64,000 nucleotides of DNA from positions 20,966 through 84,965 of the forward strand of contig NZ_NJDE01000031.1 of NCBI RefSeq assembly GCF_002205895.1. The letters run 5' to 3'. This DNA comes from Saccharibacillus sp. O23. GTDB taxonomy: Bacteria; Bacillota; Bacilli; Paenibacillales; Paenibacillaceae. Both the position numbers and the translations under genes were made by a program. Below the pieces are notes generated by a model, which did not search any database, was not told the DNA's origin, and saw only the letters and a program-made list of their open reading frames with translations. Below are positions 33,981-43,058 of this stretch, in pieces (the first letter of the stretch is position 1; the number at the start of each line of letters is the position of its first letter).

Positions 33981-35270
33981 TCAGATCAACAAACTAAACA
34001 GACTCGGATCGCGGTTCAGCTCGGTATACTTGATGCCGTGCGCGTCCATGCGGGCGATCAGCGGCTCGTAGTCTTCTCTCGAAGCCAGTTCGATGCCGAC
34101 CAACGCGGGGCCGTTTTCTTTGTCGTTCTTTTTCGTATATTCGAAACGCGCGATATCATCGTCCGGTCCAAGCGTCTTCTCCAAGAACTCACGCAGCGCG
34201 CCCGCTCTTTGCGGGAAGTTGATGAGGAAATAATGCTTCAGCCCTTCGAAAATAAGTGAGCGTTCCTTGATCTCCTGCATGCGGTCGATATCGTTGTTGC
34301 CGCCGCTGATGACGCAGACGATTGTTTTGCCTTTGATCTCATCGCGGTACAGATCGAGCGCGGCGACCGGAATCGCGCCGGCCGGTTCGGCCACGATCGC
34401 GTTTTCGTTGTACAGGTCGAGGATGGTCGTGCAGACTTTGCCTTCCGGCACTTTGACGACTTCGTCCAGCATCTTCTTGCAGATCCGGTACGTCAGCTCG
34501 CCGACCCGCTTCACGGCCGCGCCGTCGACGAATTTGTCGATCTCGTCGAGCGTGACGACTTGGCTGCGCGCCATCGCTTCGCTCATCGAAGCGGCGCCGA
34601 GCGGCTCGACCCCGATCATGCGCGTGGACGGGCTCATCGTCTTGATGTAATGGGATACGCCGGCCGCCAGACCTCCGCCCCCGATCGTCAGAAAAACGTA
34701 ATCCGCCGGTTTCTCGAGGCTTTCCATGATTTCCATGCCGACCGTTCCGTTGCCCGCAATGATCATCGGATCGTCGAACGGATGGATAAAGCTCATGCCG
34801 TCTTCCGCGCAGGCTTTGACCGCTTCATGGTAAGCGTCGTCGAACGTGTCGCCGGTCAAGATCACCTCGACCATCTTGCCGCCGAACTTGCGGACCATCT
34901 TGACCTTCTGGTTCGGCGTCGTGCTCGGCATGTAGATCTTGCCGCGGATGCCGAGCGCATGGCAGGAAAACGCCACGCCCTGCGCATGGTTGCCCGCGCT
35001 GGCGCAGACGATGCCGTTGGCGCGTTCTTCTTCGGTCAGGCTGCGAATCTTATTGTACGCGCCGCGGATCTTGAACGAACGCACGACCTGTTGGTCTTCG
35101 CGCTTCAGATACACGTCGCATTCGTATTTGGCGGATAACGTGGCGTCGCGATGCAGCGGCGTGCGCACGATCGCTTCGCGCAGTCTATGGTGAGCGCGGA
35201 CGATGTCTTCCATCGTCACGATCTCGCCGTTCTTCATATCGTCGACTTCCGCGGTAGGTTCGGTTTTCAT
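33981..35270 (-). CDS. ilvA: Threonine ammonia-lyase (deaminase), biosynthetic
   Basis: The protein has 429 residues from ATG 35270 (GAGGAGAACGAG upstream). It converts threonine to 2-oxobutanoate, the first step to isoleucine, with PLP. The PLP Lys is in VVRSFKIRGAYNKI, the phosphate-binding glycine loop is TIGGGGLAAGVS, and CASAGNHAQGVA is the fold type II signature. A short C-terminal ACT-like domain (LKHYFLINFPQRAGALREFL to YTELNRDPSLFSLLI) marks the Bacillus-type enzyme with one regulatory domain. No T-box leader is visible in the short gap to the AraC-type gene. Confidence 0.95.
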   Translation of the reverse strand: MKTEPTAEVDDMKNGEIVTMEDIVRAHHRLREAIVRTPLHRDATLSAKYECDVYLKREDQQVVRSFKIRGAYNKIRSLTEEERANGIVCASAGNHAQGVAFSCHALGIRGKIYMPSTTPNQKVKMVRKFGGKMVEVILTGDTFDDAYHEAVKACAEDGMSFIHPFDDPMIIAGNGTVGMEIMESLEKPADYVFLTIGGGGLAAGVSHYIKTMSPSTRMIGVEPLGAASMSEAMARSQVVTLDEIDKFVDGAAVKRVGELTYRICKKMLDEVVKVPEGKVCTTILDLYNENAIVAEPAGAIPVAALDLYRDEIKGKTIVCVISGGNNDIDRMQEIKERSLIFEGLKHYFLINFPQRAGALREFLEKTLGPDDDIARFEYTKKNDKENGPALVGIELASREDYEPLIARMDAHGIKYTELNRDPSLFSLLI

Positions 35271-35499
35271 CTCGTTCTCCTCGATTCTGATCGTTTCTCT
35301 GTGCAGCATATTACGGCATTGAATTATCCTATAACGTAACGCGATTTCATGAAAATTTCAAGCTTGGTGCAGGCAAAACCCGTATTCGTTCTCAAGACTC
35401 GTCTCTGTTCGCAAGATCGACGCAAGATCGCAAAAACGGACAAGCGTTCCCCTTTTTGTTCTGTTAAGATGGACTTACCGATCGGGAGGGAACAAATAC

Positions 35500-36396
35500 A
35501 TGGACTATACCGCTTGTCTCCAGCGCACGCTGGACCATATCGAAGATCATCTCAAGGAACGGCTGACGGCCGAAGAATTGGCTTCGCTGGCCGGGTTCTC
35601 GCTGTATCACTTCTATAAAGTGTTCCATTCGCGTACCGGTCTGCCGGTCATGGAGTATATCCGCAGACGCAGACTCGCATACGCGGCAGCAGACCTGACC
35701 AGCGGCCGTACCCTGCTGGAGATCGCTCTCGACTATGGTTTCGAGACGCACGCGGGTTTTACCAAAGCCTTCCGCAAAACGTACGGACTTACGCCCGAGC
35801 AGTATCGAATCCATGCCACCGGCCGCGTTCCCGAGCGGGTGGATCTGAACAAGCTGGCCCACTATAACATGACCGGAGGAATGATGATGAGACCGACCTT
35901 TGTAACCAAACCCGAAATCAAGCTTGCCGGCTACGCCTTGGAGACCAAGATGACCGGCGAAAACATGACGGACATCCCGGCTTTCTGGGGACGTTATTTC
36001 GAAGAAAATTGGATGCATGACCTGCACGAAGTCCTGTCTCCCGTCAACCATGCCGAATATGGCGCCTGCATCATGCTGCCGGATAAGCCGGAACATTTCC
36101 TCTATATGATCGGCGTCGAAGTAGCCGATTTCGACAACGTTCCGGAGAAGATGCATACCGCCGTCATCCCGGCCTCGACTTATGCCGTATTCACCTCTCC
36201 TGCAGCCGACCGTGACGGCGGCGCCTTCACTACGGCGATTCAGGGCATGACGACTTACGTGTATAACGAATGGTTCCCGAGTTCCGGCTATGTCTACGCC
36301 AACGGCGGCGTCGATTTCGAACTGTACGACGAACGCAGCCACGGGGATAAAAACTTGCAGATGGATCTGTACGTGCCGGTAGAGAAGCAGGAATAG
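35500..36396 (+). CDS. AraC-family regulator with GyrI-like effector domain
   Basis: The 298-residue protein has an N-terminal AraC DNA-binding domain (LTAEELASLAGFSLYHFYKVF as first helix-turn-helix; LLEIALDYGFETHAGFTKAF as second), about residues 8-105. The C-terminal 150 residues form a GyrI-like/SRPBCC small-molecule-binding domain (ETKMTGENMTDIPAFWGRYF, FLYMIGVEV, YAVFTSPA). This arrangement (Rob/BltR-like) is typical of regulators sensing drugs or organic molecules. GGGAGGGAACAAATAC precedes ATG 35500. It is monocistronic, divergent from ilvA. Confidence 0.92.
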   Translation: MDYTACLQRTLDHIEDHLKERLTAEELASLAGFSLYHFYKVFHSRTGLPVMEYIRRRRLAYAAADLTSGRTLLEIALDYGFETHAGFTKAFRKTYGLTPEQYRIHATGRVPERVDLNKLAHYNMTGGMMMRPTFVTKPEIKLAGYALETKMTGENMTDIPAFWGRYFEENWMHDLHEVLSPVNHAEYGACIMLPDKPEHFLYMIGVEVADFDNVPEKMHTAVIPASTYAVFTSPAADRDGGAFTTAIQGMTTYVYNEWFPSSGYVYANGGVDFELYDERSHGDKNLQMDLYVPVEKQE

Positions 36397-36678
36397 AGCT
36401 AGGCTGGGCTTGGCTAGACTGGATTCGGCGCACCTTCGAACCCTAAGAGCGAGGAGCCCCGACCGCTTCGCGGCGGCGGGCGCTTTCGCCTCGGCCGAGA
36501 GAACACGCAAAACACTAAAAGCTCCGAGCGTTCGGCGTTTCCGTTTCCGGCATAACGGAAATAGGCGGTGCTTCGGCTTAGCGCGCTATTCCTGCCATAG
36601 CGAACGCTAACGGAACCAGACGACGCTTGGCGCATCGATTCGGGCTTCCGCAAATCCCTAATGGAACGATATGCCGTT

Positions 36679-36724
36679 AAACCGGCGATTCGGCGCTTTT
36701 CGGGCCTCGAATCGCCGGTTTTTG
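36679..36724. terminator. Bidirectional terminator
   Basis: AAACCGGCGATTCG pairs perfectly with CGAATCGCCGGTTT around a 15-base loop, with TTTTTG following on the plus strand for the AraC-type gene. The leftward purD transcript would also meet it. Confidence 0.85.
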
Positions 36725-36728
36725 CTAT

Positions 36729-36801
36729 CTAACGGAATGACGTTCCGTTAGACGGCAAAACGGCCCCCGAAAGGGCCGCTAAAGGAATGACGTTCCGTTA
36801 G
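36729..36801. repeat. Two 23-bp palindromes flanking a GC hairpin
   Basis: At 36729-36751 CTAACGGAA-TGACG-TTCCGTTAG is a perfect inverted repeat; at 36779-36801 the same sequence recurs with one change (CTAAAGGAA). Between them CGGCCC / GGGCCG (36761-36778) forms a hairpin that, read leftward, is followed by TTTT and may be the purD terminator. The repeat period is 50 bases. Confidence 0.7.
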
Positions 36802-36943
36802 AATCAACGTCGCCGAGCTGGACTTTGCAAAGACTGTTCGCGCGCCGAAACCGGAGCCGTCCGCTTCCGTACCGGACGCTTCGACGCGCCACTCGCCCGC
36901 CTTGGCGCAGCGGCTTCGGGCTCGATCCGCCCGAAGCCTTCCG

Positions 36944-38227
36944 CTACCCCCGCGGCGTCAGCGCCTTCGCCGCGATATCGCTGCGCTTGTGCGCGCCTTC
37001 GAACGCGATCAAGCCCGCCGCTCGGTAAGCGGCGTCCCGCGCTTCGGCGATGCCCGCGCCGCGGCCGACCACGCCGAGCACGCGGCCGCCGGCGGTGACC
37101 AGCTCGCCGGATTCGCTTCGCGCCGTACCCGCGTGGAATACGAAGGCATCGCCGCCCGCTTCGGCTTCCGCGATGCCGGTGATGACTCGGCCTTTCGGGT
37201 ACGAAGCCGGGTAGCCTTCCGAAGCGAGCACGACGCAGACGGCCGCTTCGTCGCTCCAGCGGATCTCGACGTCCGCCAGCGTGCCGTTCACCGCGGCGAG
37301 GAAGATCTCCAGCAGGTCGCTCTCGAGGCGCGGCAGCACGACTTGGGTCTCCGGATCGCCGAAACGGGCGTTGAACTCGACCGTGCGCGGCGTGCCGTCC
37401 GGTTCGATCATCAGACCGGCGAACAAAACGCCGGTGAACGGCCGCCCTTCGCTGACCAGCGCTTTCGCGGTCGGCTTGACGATCTCTTCGATCGCGCGTT
37501 CGACGATCGCGGGATCGATATGCGGCAGCGGCGAGTACGTGCCCATGCCGCCGGTATTCGGGCCTTTGTCGCCGTCGAACACCGGCTTGTGGTCCTGCGC
37601 CGCCGGCATCGCGCGGACGGTCTCGCCGTCCACGAACGCGAGGATCGACATCTCTTCGCCCGTCATGAATTCTTCGATGACGACGGTGCTGCCGGCCGCG
37701 CCGAACGAACCGCCGACCATGGCGTCGTGCAGCGCTTTCTCCGCTTCTTCCAGCGTCTGCGCGACGGTTACGCCTTTGCCTGCGGCCAGGCCGTCGGTCT
37801 TGACGACGATCGGCGCGCCCTGCTGCCGCAGATAAGCCAGCGCCGCTTCATAATCGTCGAACGTCTCGTAAGCGGCGGTCGGGATATCATATTTCTTGAG
37901 CAGATGCTTCATGAACGCTTTGCTGCCTTCGATCTCGGCCGCGTTCTTGCGCGGGCCGAAGACCGGAATGTTCTTCGCTTCGAACGCGTCTACGATCCCG
38001 CCCGCAAGCGGGTCGTCCGGGCCGATTACGGCCAAGCCGATATTCTTCTCCAGCGCGAACGCCGTCAGCGCGTCGAAATCGAATACGCCGATATTCACGC
38101 ATTCCGCCACCTGCGCGATGCCGGCGTTGCCCGGCGCGCAGTAGATCTTCCCGGCTCGCTGCGACCGGGCCAGCGATGCGCAGATCGCGTGCTCGCGTCC
38201 GCCGCCTCCCACCACCAAAATATCCAT
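36944..38227 (-). CDS. purD: Phosphoribosylamine-glycine ligase (GARS)
   Basis: The 427-residue enzyme attaches glycine to phosphoribosylamine with ATP. It begins MDILVVGGGGREHAI, continues with the central GPDDPLAGGIVDAF motif and the ATP-grasp core (APIVVKTDGLAAGKGVTVAQ, then VVIEEFMTGEEMSILAF), and has the signature RFGDPETQVVLPRL that holds the metal ligands. It is the last gene of the pur operon, 147 bases after purH. GAAAGGGGCGGGTTAC precedes ATG 38227. Confidence 0.96.
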   Translation of the reverse strand: MDILVVGGGGREHAICASLARSQRAGKIYCAPGNAGIAQVAECVNIGVFDFDALTAFALEKNIGLAVIGPDDPLAGGIVDAFEAKNIPVFGPRKNAAEIEGSKAFMKHLLKKYDIPTAAYETFDDYEAALAYLRQQGAPIVVKTDGLAAGKGVTVAQTLEEAEKALHDAMVGGSFGAAGSTVVIEEFMTGEEMSILAFVDGETVRAMPAAQDHKPVFDGDKGPNTGGMGTYSPLPHIDPAIVERAIEEIVKPTAKALVSEGRPFTGVLFAGLMIEPDGTPRTVEFNARFGDPETQVVLPRLESDLLEIFLAAVNGTLADVEIRWSDEAAVCVVLASEGYPASYPKGRVITGIAEAEAGGDAFVFHAGTARSESGELVTAGGRVLGVVGRGAGIAEARDAAYRAAGLIAFEGAHKRSDIAAKALTPRG

Positions 38228-38374
38228 GTAACCCGCCCCTTTCGCGTCTTTGTGTACCTTTTCCCCAAAAAGAAAACGCGCGCCGCCCCGGGGAACGTCC
38301 GCCTGTCCGCAGATCCGCTCCGCCGGCGCGCCGCGCGTCGATGTGAAGTCTTTTATGCGTGAATCGAATCGTTC

Positions 38375-39922
38375 TTAATGCTTGAAGTGGCGAACGCCGG
38401 TGAAGATCATCGCGATGCCGGCTTCGTCGGCCGCTTTGATCGACTCTTCGTCTTTGATCGAGCCGCCCGGTTGGATGATGGCTTTGATGCCGTGTTTCGC
38501 CGCCAGCTCGACCGTGTCGCCCATCGGGAAGAACGCGTCGGAAGCGAGAATCGCGCCCTGCGCTTTGTCTCCCGCTTGCTCCAGCGCGATCTTGGCCGAA
38601 CCGACCCGGTTCATCTGGCCCGCGCCCACGCCGATCGTCATATCGTCCGCCGCCAGCACGATCGCGTTCGATTTGACGTGTTTGACGACTTTCCAGCCGA
38701 ACAGCAATTGTTTCAGCTCGTCTTCGGTCGGTTGACGTTTGGTCACGACTTTGAGGTCGGCGTCGCTCAAGGAATGCACGTCGCTCTCCTGAACGACCAT
38801 GCCGCCTTCGATCGAAGTCACGACATGCACGGATTGACGGCCTTCGGCCGAAGTCAGTTCGCCCATTTTGAGCAGACGGATATTTTTCTTTTTCGTGAGG
38901 ATCTCGAGCGCTTCCGGCGTGAAGTCGGGAGCCAGCACGATCTCGAGGAAGATCTCGCTGAGCGGCTGGGCCGTCTCGACGTCGATCGTCCGGTTCGCCG
39001 CCACGATGCCGCCGAAAATGGACACCGGATCGGCGCTGTACGCTTTGTTGTAAGCTTCCGCGATCGTCGAACCTACGCCTACGCCGCAAGGATTCATATG
39101 CTTGACCGCCACCACGGCCGGTTCGCTGAATTCCTTGACGATCTGAAGCGCCGCGTTGGCGTCGTTGATATTGTTGTACGACAGCTCTTTGCCGTGCAGC
39201 TGCTCGGCCGTCGTCAGCGTGCCCGCAGGCGCGAGCGGCGCGCGGTAGAAAGCGGCCGCTTGGTGCGGGTTCTCGCCGTAACGCAGATCTTGGATTTTCT
39301 CGTAAGTGACCGTGTAGCGCTCCGGCAGCGGGTCGCCCGTCTGCTTCGCGAGGTAGTCGGCGATCAGCGCGTCGTAAGCCGCGGTGTGACGGAAGACTTT
39401 GGCGGCCAGCTTCTTGCGCGTATCGAGCGTCGTGTCGCCTTCCGCGCGCACTTCCTCGATCACTTTGCCGTAATCCGCGCTATCCACCACCACGCTCACG
39501 AACGCATGGTTCTTGGCCGCGGAACGCAGCATCGTCGGACCGCCGATATCGATGTTCTCGATCGCGTCTTCGTAAGCCACGTCCGGTTTCGCGATCGTTT
39601 CTTGGAACGGATACAGGTTCACGACGACGAGGTCGATATAGCCGAGGCCGAGCTCTTCCATCTGCTTCTGATGCTCTTCGCTGTCGCGAACGGCGAGCAG
39701 GCCGCTATGTACCGCCGGGTGCAGCGTCTTGACGCGTCCGTCCAGAATTTCCGGGAAACCCGTTACGTCGGAAATGCCGATGACCGGCACGCCTTCTTTC
39801 GCCAGCAGATTTTTCGTTCCGCCCGTCGATACGATCTCCACGCCAAGCTGCGACAGTTCGCGGCAGAAGTCCACGATGCCCGTTTTGTCCGATACGCTGA
39901 CCAGCGCTCTTTTGATACTCAC
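38375..39922 (-). CDS. purH: Bifunctional AICAR formyltransferase / IMP cyclohydrolase
   Basis: The 515-residue protein carries out the last two steps to IMP. The N-terminal MGS-like cyclohydrolase domain has [14 protein letters not shown] and STGGTKNLL; the formyltransferase has [29 protein letters not shown] (catalytic Lys-His), and [20 protein letters not shown]. The start is GTG 39922, preceded by AAGGAGGAC about nine bases upstream, rather than ATG. A Nudix gene lies 15 bases upstream in the same operon. Confidence 0.96.
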   Translation of the reverse strand: MSIKRALVSVSDKTGIVDFCRELSQLGVEIVSTGGTKNLLAKEGVPVIGISDVTGFPEILDGRVKTLHPAVHSGLLAVRDSEEHQKQMEELGLGYIDLVVVNLYPFQETIAKPDVAYEDAIENIDIGGPTMLRSAAKNHAFVSVVVDSADYGKVIEEVRAEGDTTLDTRKKLAAKVFRHTAAYDALIADYLAKQTGDPLPERYTVTYEKIQDLRYGENPHQAAAFYRAPLAPAGTLTTAEQLHGKELSYNNINDANAALQIVKEFSEPAVVAVKHMNPCGVGVGSTIAEAYNKAYSADPVSIFGGIVAANRTIDVETAQPLSEIFLEIVLAPDFTPEALEILTKKKNIRLLKMGELTSAEGRQSVHVVTSIEGGMVVQESDVHSLSDADLKVVTKRQPTEDELKQLLFGWKVVKHVKSNAIVLAADDMTIGVGAGQMNRVGSAKIALEQAGDKAQGAILASDAFFPMGDTVELAAKHGIKAIIQPGGSIKDEESIKAADEAGIAMIFTGVRHFKH

Positions 39923-39937
39923 GATGAAAAGTCCTCC

Positions 39938-40366
39938 TTAGGATGGTTGGATTGGCGATTCGGTTTGCTTAAAGGCAAGGGTTAACGCTTGTTGGGAAAA
40001 AGAAGCGATCTCCGCGGCGGGCGGCAGTTCGTTCGCGGCGAACCAGCGCATCTGCGCGTGCTTCTGCGGTTCGCGGTTCTCCGGCTCGCCGGAGACCGCC
40101 TGCACCAGATAGATGAGCGACAGCAGATGCTGCTCTTGCTCGGGACGGATCGTCTCGTCGATGCACAGCAGCCGCTCGATCTGTACCCGCAGCCCCGTCT
40201 CTTCTTCGACTTCGCGAACGATCGCGTTCTGCGAAGTCTCGTACGGATCGACTTTCCCGCCGGGAATGCTCCATTTATTCATTTCGGGATCTTTTCCGCG
40301 AAGCAGCAGCAGAACGCGTCCGTCCGCATCCTGCACGACCGCTCCCGTTCCTACGATAATCGACAT
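39938..40366 (-). CDS. Nudix hydrolase embedded in the pur operon
   Basis: The 142-residue protein has a complete Nudix box, GGKVDPYETSQNAIVREVEEETG (cut here to its ends: GGKVDPYE...REVEEETG, about 37-59), that binds Mg2+ and hydrolyses a nucleoside diphosphate linked to another group. It starts MSIIVGTGAVVQDADGRVLL, as MutT/ADP-ribose-pyrophosphatase-like members do. It lies between purN and purH with short gaps, so it is co-transcribed. Damaged nucleotides or a purine intermediate are plausible substrates; none is proven. AAGGAAATATTCATC precedes ATG 40366. Confidence 0.88.
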   Translation of the reverse strand: MSIIVGTGAVVQDADGRVLLLLRGKDPEMNKWSIPGGKVDPYETSQNAIVREVEEETGLRVQIERLLCIDETIRPEQEQHLLSLIYLVQAVSGEPENREPQKHAQMRWFAANELPPAAEIASFSQQALTLAFKQTESPIQPS

Positions 40367-40391
40367 GATGAATATTTCCTTTCCGTCACGC

Positions 40392-41402
40392 TTAGAAAAG
40401 AACGACTCGGCGTCCTTCGAGCTTCACCCGTCCGGCGGCGAACCAAGATACGACTTCCGGGTAGAGCAGGCGCTCCGTTTCTTGGATACGCGCTTGAAGT
40501 TCGGTCGCCGTATCTTCCGGCATGACTTCCACGGCGCGCTGAGCGATGATCGGTCCCGTGTCCATGCCCCCGTCGACGAAATGCACCGTCGCGCCGCTTA
40601 CCCGAACGCCGTGCTCGACCGCTTGGCCCGCGGCGTCTTTGCCCGGAAAAGACGGCAGCAGCGAAGGATGGATATTGATCATCCGGCCCGAATAAGGCTC
40701 GACGAGCATGCTCGTGATCAGGCGCATATAACCGGCGAGCACGATCAGGTCGATCTTCGCCCGCTCCAGTTCTTCGAGAATCACGCGTTCATAAGCTTCG
40801 CGGGATTCGTATTCTTTGGGCGTGAACACGAACACCGGAACGCCTGCCGCGCGGGCGCGTTCGACGGCTTTCGCCTGCGGTTTGTCGCAGACGAGCAGCG
40901 CGATCTGCGCGCCGAGATTACCGGCGCGCGAAGCATCGAGCAGCGCCTGAAAATTGCTGCCCGAACCGGACGCGAATACCGCGATGCGGTAAGGCCGGTC
41001 GATGACCGGACCGTCCGGGCGAGGCAGCGTTTCTTCCAGCTCGAGCAGCTGCGCGGCCGGATCTTCGTCGAGGTCGGCTTCTGCGTCCGGATCGGCGACG
41101 GCCGGAAGACCGGGCAGCGTCAACGGTTCGCCGGTCGGAGCCGGCGTGCCTTCCGGCGTAACCGGCTGCGGTTCGGTCGGCAGCCCCGGCATCGGACCGG
41201 GCTTCAGCGGAACCTGCTCGTCGGAGCCGGAAGGGACGGCGTTCGGTTCGGCGTTGGCCGATATGGCTCCAGTGCGAGCGGCGGTCGGTTCGACGTCAGC
41301 CGGAATAGTTTCGGTCCGAGCGGTCGTCGTTTCCTCCGAAGCCGCCGCGCGTTCCAGCGTCCGAAGTTCCTCGGTCTGCGTTTCCCGCTCGCTGCGACTC
41401 AT
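40392..41402 (-). CDS. purN: Phosphoribosylglycinamide formyltransferase with long N-terminal extension
   Basis: The 336-residue reading starts at ATG 41402, overlapping the purM stop as ATGA. Residues from about 137 are a normal Pur[20 protein letters not shown], then [11 protein letters not shown] and [17 protein letters not shown] (active-site Asn and His), and [11 protein letters not shown] (Asp). It moves a formyl group from 10-formyl-THF to GAR. Normal PurN has about 190-200 residues; the first 135 here are Glu/Ala/Thr then Pro/Gly-rich and likely disordered. I see no ATG or GTG with a ribosome site at the domain boundary, so the extension is probably translated. Confidence 0.9.
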   Translation of the reverse strand: MSRSERETQTEELRTLERAAASEETTTARTETIPADVEPTAARTGAISANAEPNAVPSGSDEQVPLKPGPMPGLPTEPQPVTPEGTPAPTGEPLTLPGLPAVADPDAEADLDEDPAAQLLELEETLPRPDGPVIDRPYRIAVFASGSGSNFQALLDASRAGNLGAQIALLVCDKPQAKAVERARAAGVPVFVFTPKEYESREAYERVILEELERAKIDLIVLAGYMRLITSMLVEPYSGRMINIHPSLLPSFPGKDAAGQAVEHGVRVSGATVHFVDGGMDTGPIIAQRAVEVMPEDTATELQARIQETERLLYPEVVSWFAAGRVKLEGRRVVLF

Positions 41403-42439
41403 TGCGCGTTCCCCGTGAAGGTCACGACTTTCTCGCCTTCCGTGACTTGGCCGATCAGGTAAGCCTCTTCGCCCGCTTCTTTCAGCTGACGTAGCGCTTC
41501 TTCTTTGTCGACGTCGGATACGACGAGGACCAGTCCGATGCCCATGTTGAACGTCGTGTACATGTCGCTGTCCGAGATATTGCCTTTGGATTGCATCAGC
41601 TTGAAAATCGGCAGTACCGGCCATGCGCCGTGCCGAATATCCACGTTCACGCCTTCCGGCAGCATCCGCGGGATATTCTCGATAAAGCCGCCGCCCGTGA
41701 TATGCGCCATGCCTTTGACTTCGATCGATTGGATCAGCTTGAGCAGCGGCTTCACGTAGATCTTGGTCGGTTCCAGCAGCGTCGCGCCCAGCGTGCCGCC
41801 GAGTTCTTCCACTTCGTCGGTCAGCTTGTAGCCGTGCTGTTCGAGCAGCAGTTTGCGTACCAGCGAGAAGCCGTTACTGTGCACGCCGCTCGAAGCCAGC
41901 CCGATCACCGCGTCGCCCGCCGCGATCGATTGCCCGTTGATGATCTTCTTCTTGTCGACGACGCCGACCGTGAAGCCCGCGATGTCGTATTCGCCTTCGG
42001 TATACATATCCGGCATCTCGGCCGTTTCGCCGCCGATCAGGGCGCAGCCGGATTGCAGACAGCCGTCCGCGATGCCCGCGACGATGGCTTCGATCTTCTC
42101 CGGCACGACTTTGCCCGTCGCCAGATAGTCGAGAAAAAAGAGCGGCTCCGCGCCCTGCACGACGATATCGTTCACGCACATGGCGACGGCGTCGATGCCG
42201 ATCGTGTCGTGCTTGTCCATCGCGAACGCGATCTTGAGCTTCGTGCCCACGCCGTCCGTGCCGGAGACGAGCACGGGCTCTTCGTAAGCGCCTTTGTTCA
42301 AGCCGAACAGCGCGCCGAACCCGCCCAGATCCGTCATGACTTCGGGACGGAACGTTTTTTTGACGTGCTTTTTCATCCGTTCGACCGCTTCGTTGCCTGC
42401 CGCGATGTCGACTCCGGCATTTTTGTAGGCTTCAGACAC
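41399..42439 (-). CDS. purM: Phosphoribosylformylglycinamidine cyclo-ligase (AIR synthetase)
   Basis: The enzyme has 346 residues from GTG 42439, chosen because the product then begins like Bacillus PurM ([18 protein letters not shown]) and AAAGGA lies 11 bases upstream; another GTG three codons earlier would overlap the ribosome site. It closes the imidazole ring with ATP. Signatures: [51 protein letters not shown] and the C-terminal [13 protein letters not shown]. About 620 bases separate it from purF, which is unusual for this operon, and that gap carries two structured repeats. Confidence 0.95.
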   Translation of the reverse strand: MSEAYKNAGVDIAAGNEAVERMKKHVKKTFRPEVMTDLGGFGALFGLNKGAYEEPVLVSGTDGVGTKLKIAFAMDKHDTIGIDAVAMCVNDIVVQGAEPLFFLDYLATGKVVPEKIEAIVAGIADGCLQSGCALIGGETAEMPDMYTEGEYDIAGFTVGVVDKKKIINGQSIAAGDAVIGLASSGVHSNGFSLVRKLLLEQHGYKLTDEVEELGGTLGATLLEPTKIYVKPLLKLIQSIEVKGMAHITGGGFIENIPRMLPEGVNVDIRHGAWPVLPIFKLMQSKGNISDSDMYTTFNMGIGLVLVVSDVDKEEALRQLKEAGEEAYLIGQVTEGEKVVTFTGNAQ

Positions 42440-42495
42440 AACCGACACATCCTTTATCTTTAAATTAGGTTTGTGAGGGGAAGCTGGGGCGCTCC

Positions 42496-42605
42496 GGGAG
42501 AAATTCGTTTCGGTCGCTGTTTCACTCGGAAAACTGGATTAGATTTTAACTGGGGTTTTCCGAGTTCAAAGGCGATCGCTATCGCTCCTCCACTGAATTT
42601 CTCCC
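42496..42605 (+). repeat. Structured intergenic repeat, copy 3
   Basis: Outer stem GGGAGAAATTC / GAATTTCTCCC; joining strand GTTTCGGTCGCTGTTTCA identical to copy 1; inner stem CTCGGAAAA / TTTTCCGAG; then TTCAAAGGCGATCGC and a short hairpin GCGATCGCTATCGC. Flanks CTCCG and TCCGC match those of copy 2. Confidence 0.85.
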
Positions 42606-42635
42606 TCCGCTTAACAGCTTCCGGACACACATTCT

Positions 42636-42677
42636 AATTCCCAGATGCAAGCGTCGCTTGCGTCTGGGAATTTTTAT
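42636..42677 (+). terminator. Terminator-like hairpin in the purF-purM gap
   Basis: AATTCCCAGATGCAAGC pairs with GCTTGCGTCTGGGAATT (one G-T) around a 3-base loop, followed by TTTTTAT on the plus strand. No plus-strand gene precedes it; on the leftward pur transcript it is a stem without T-run. It may be part of the inserted repeat cluster. Confidence 0.5.
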
Positions 42678-42910
42678 AGGGTAAAGATCTTTTCGATTTC
42701 ATCCGAAAAGAACAAACTGACAAATCAAGTCCTGCTGCGCAGAAGACCTCCGCTTGAGAACAGCTTAAGGTCAAGTGCGGCTCGGCTTCTTCGAAGCGAG
42801 CCAAGTTCAAGAGATGAGCGACTAGCGTCTTGCTTTTTCGAGAAGAGGAAAAAGCAGCCCTGCCCTCTCCCCTACCCCAAAACGGGTGTGGATGCGCCGC
42901 AGTCAGCGGA

Positions 42911-43027
42911 GGGTAGAGGGAGTCGTAGAAACGAAGTGTTCGCCTTTGAAATTCGATTCCCACCTCTAAAATGTTTAATTTCAATGAAGGAATCGAATTG
43001 AGACAGCGATCGAAGACCCCTCTACCC
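42911..43027 (-). repeat. Structured intergenic repeat, copy 4 (divergent)
   Basis: Outer stem GGGTAGAGGG / CCCTCTACCC and inner stem AATTCGATTCC / GGAATCGAATT are unlike those of the other copies but perfectly paired. The joining strands TCGATCGCTGTCTCA and TTTCAAAGGCGAACAC (oriented as copy 1) are conserved. Confidence 0.8.
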
Positions 43028-43058
43028 GCAGCGACCTCCCGACACGAAACCCGCCACC

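Larger units (their letters stand above)
36397..36943. other. 547-base gap between convergent AraC-type gene and purD
   Basis: No gene is supported. The gap has a bidirectional terminator, paired TAACGGAA-type palindromes flanking a GC hairpin, and scattered single TAACGGAA half-sites (36553, 36607). It is where the pur operon transcript ends. Confidence 0.65.
42440..43058 (-). other. 619-base gap splitting purF from purM, filled with hairpins
   Basis: No gene is supported. It contains structured repeat copies 3 and 4 as an inverted pair, a terminator-like hairpin on the plus strand (42636-42677), and smaller hairpins (CTTTTCG..CGAAAAG, GGCTCG..CGAGCC, GCTTTTTC..GGAAAAAGC). All would be transcribed in the pur message. 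Confidence 0.75.
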
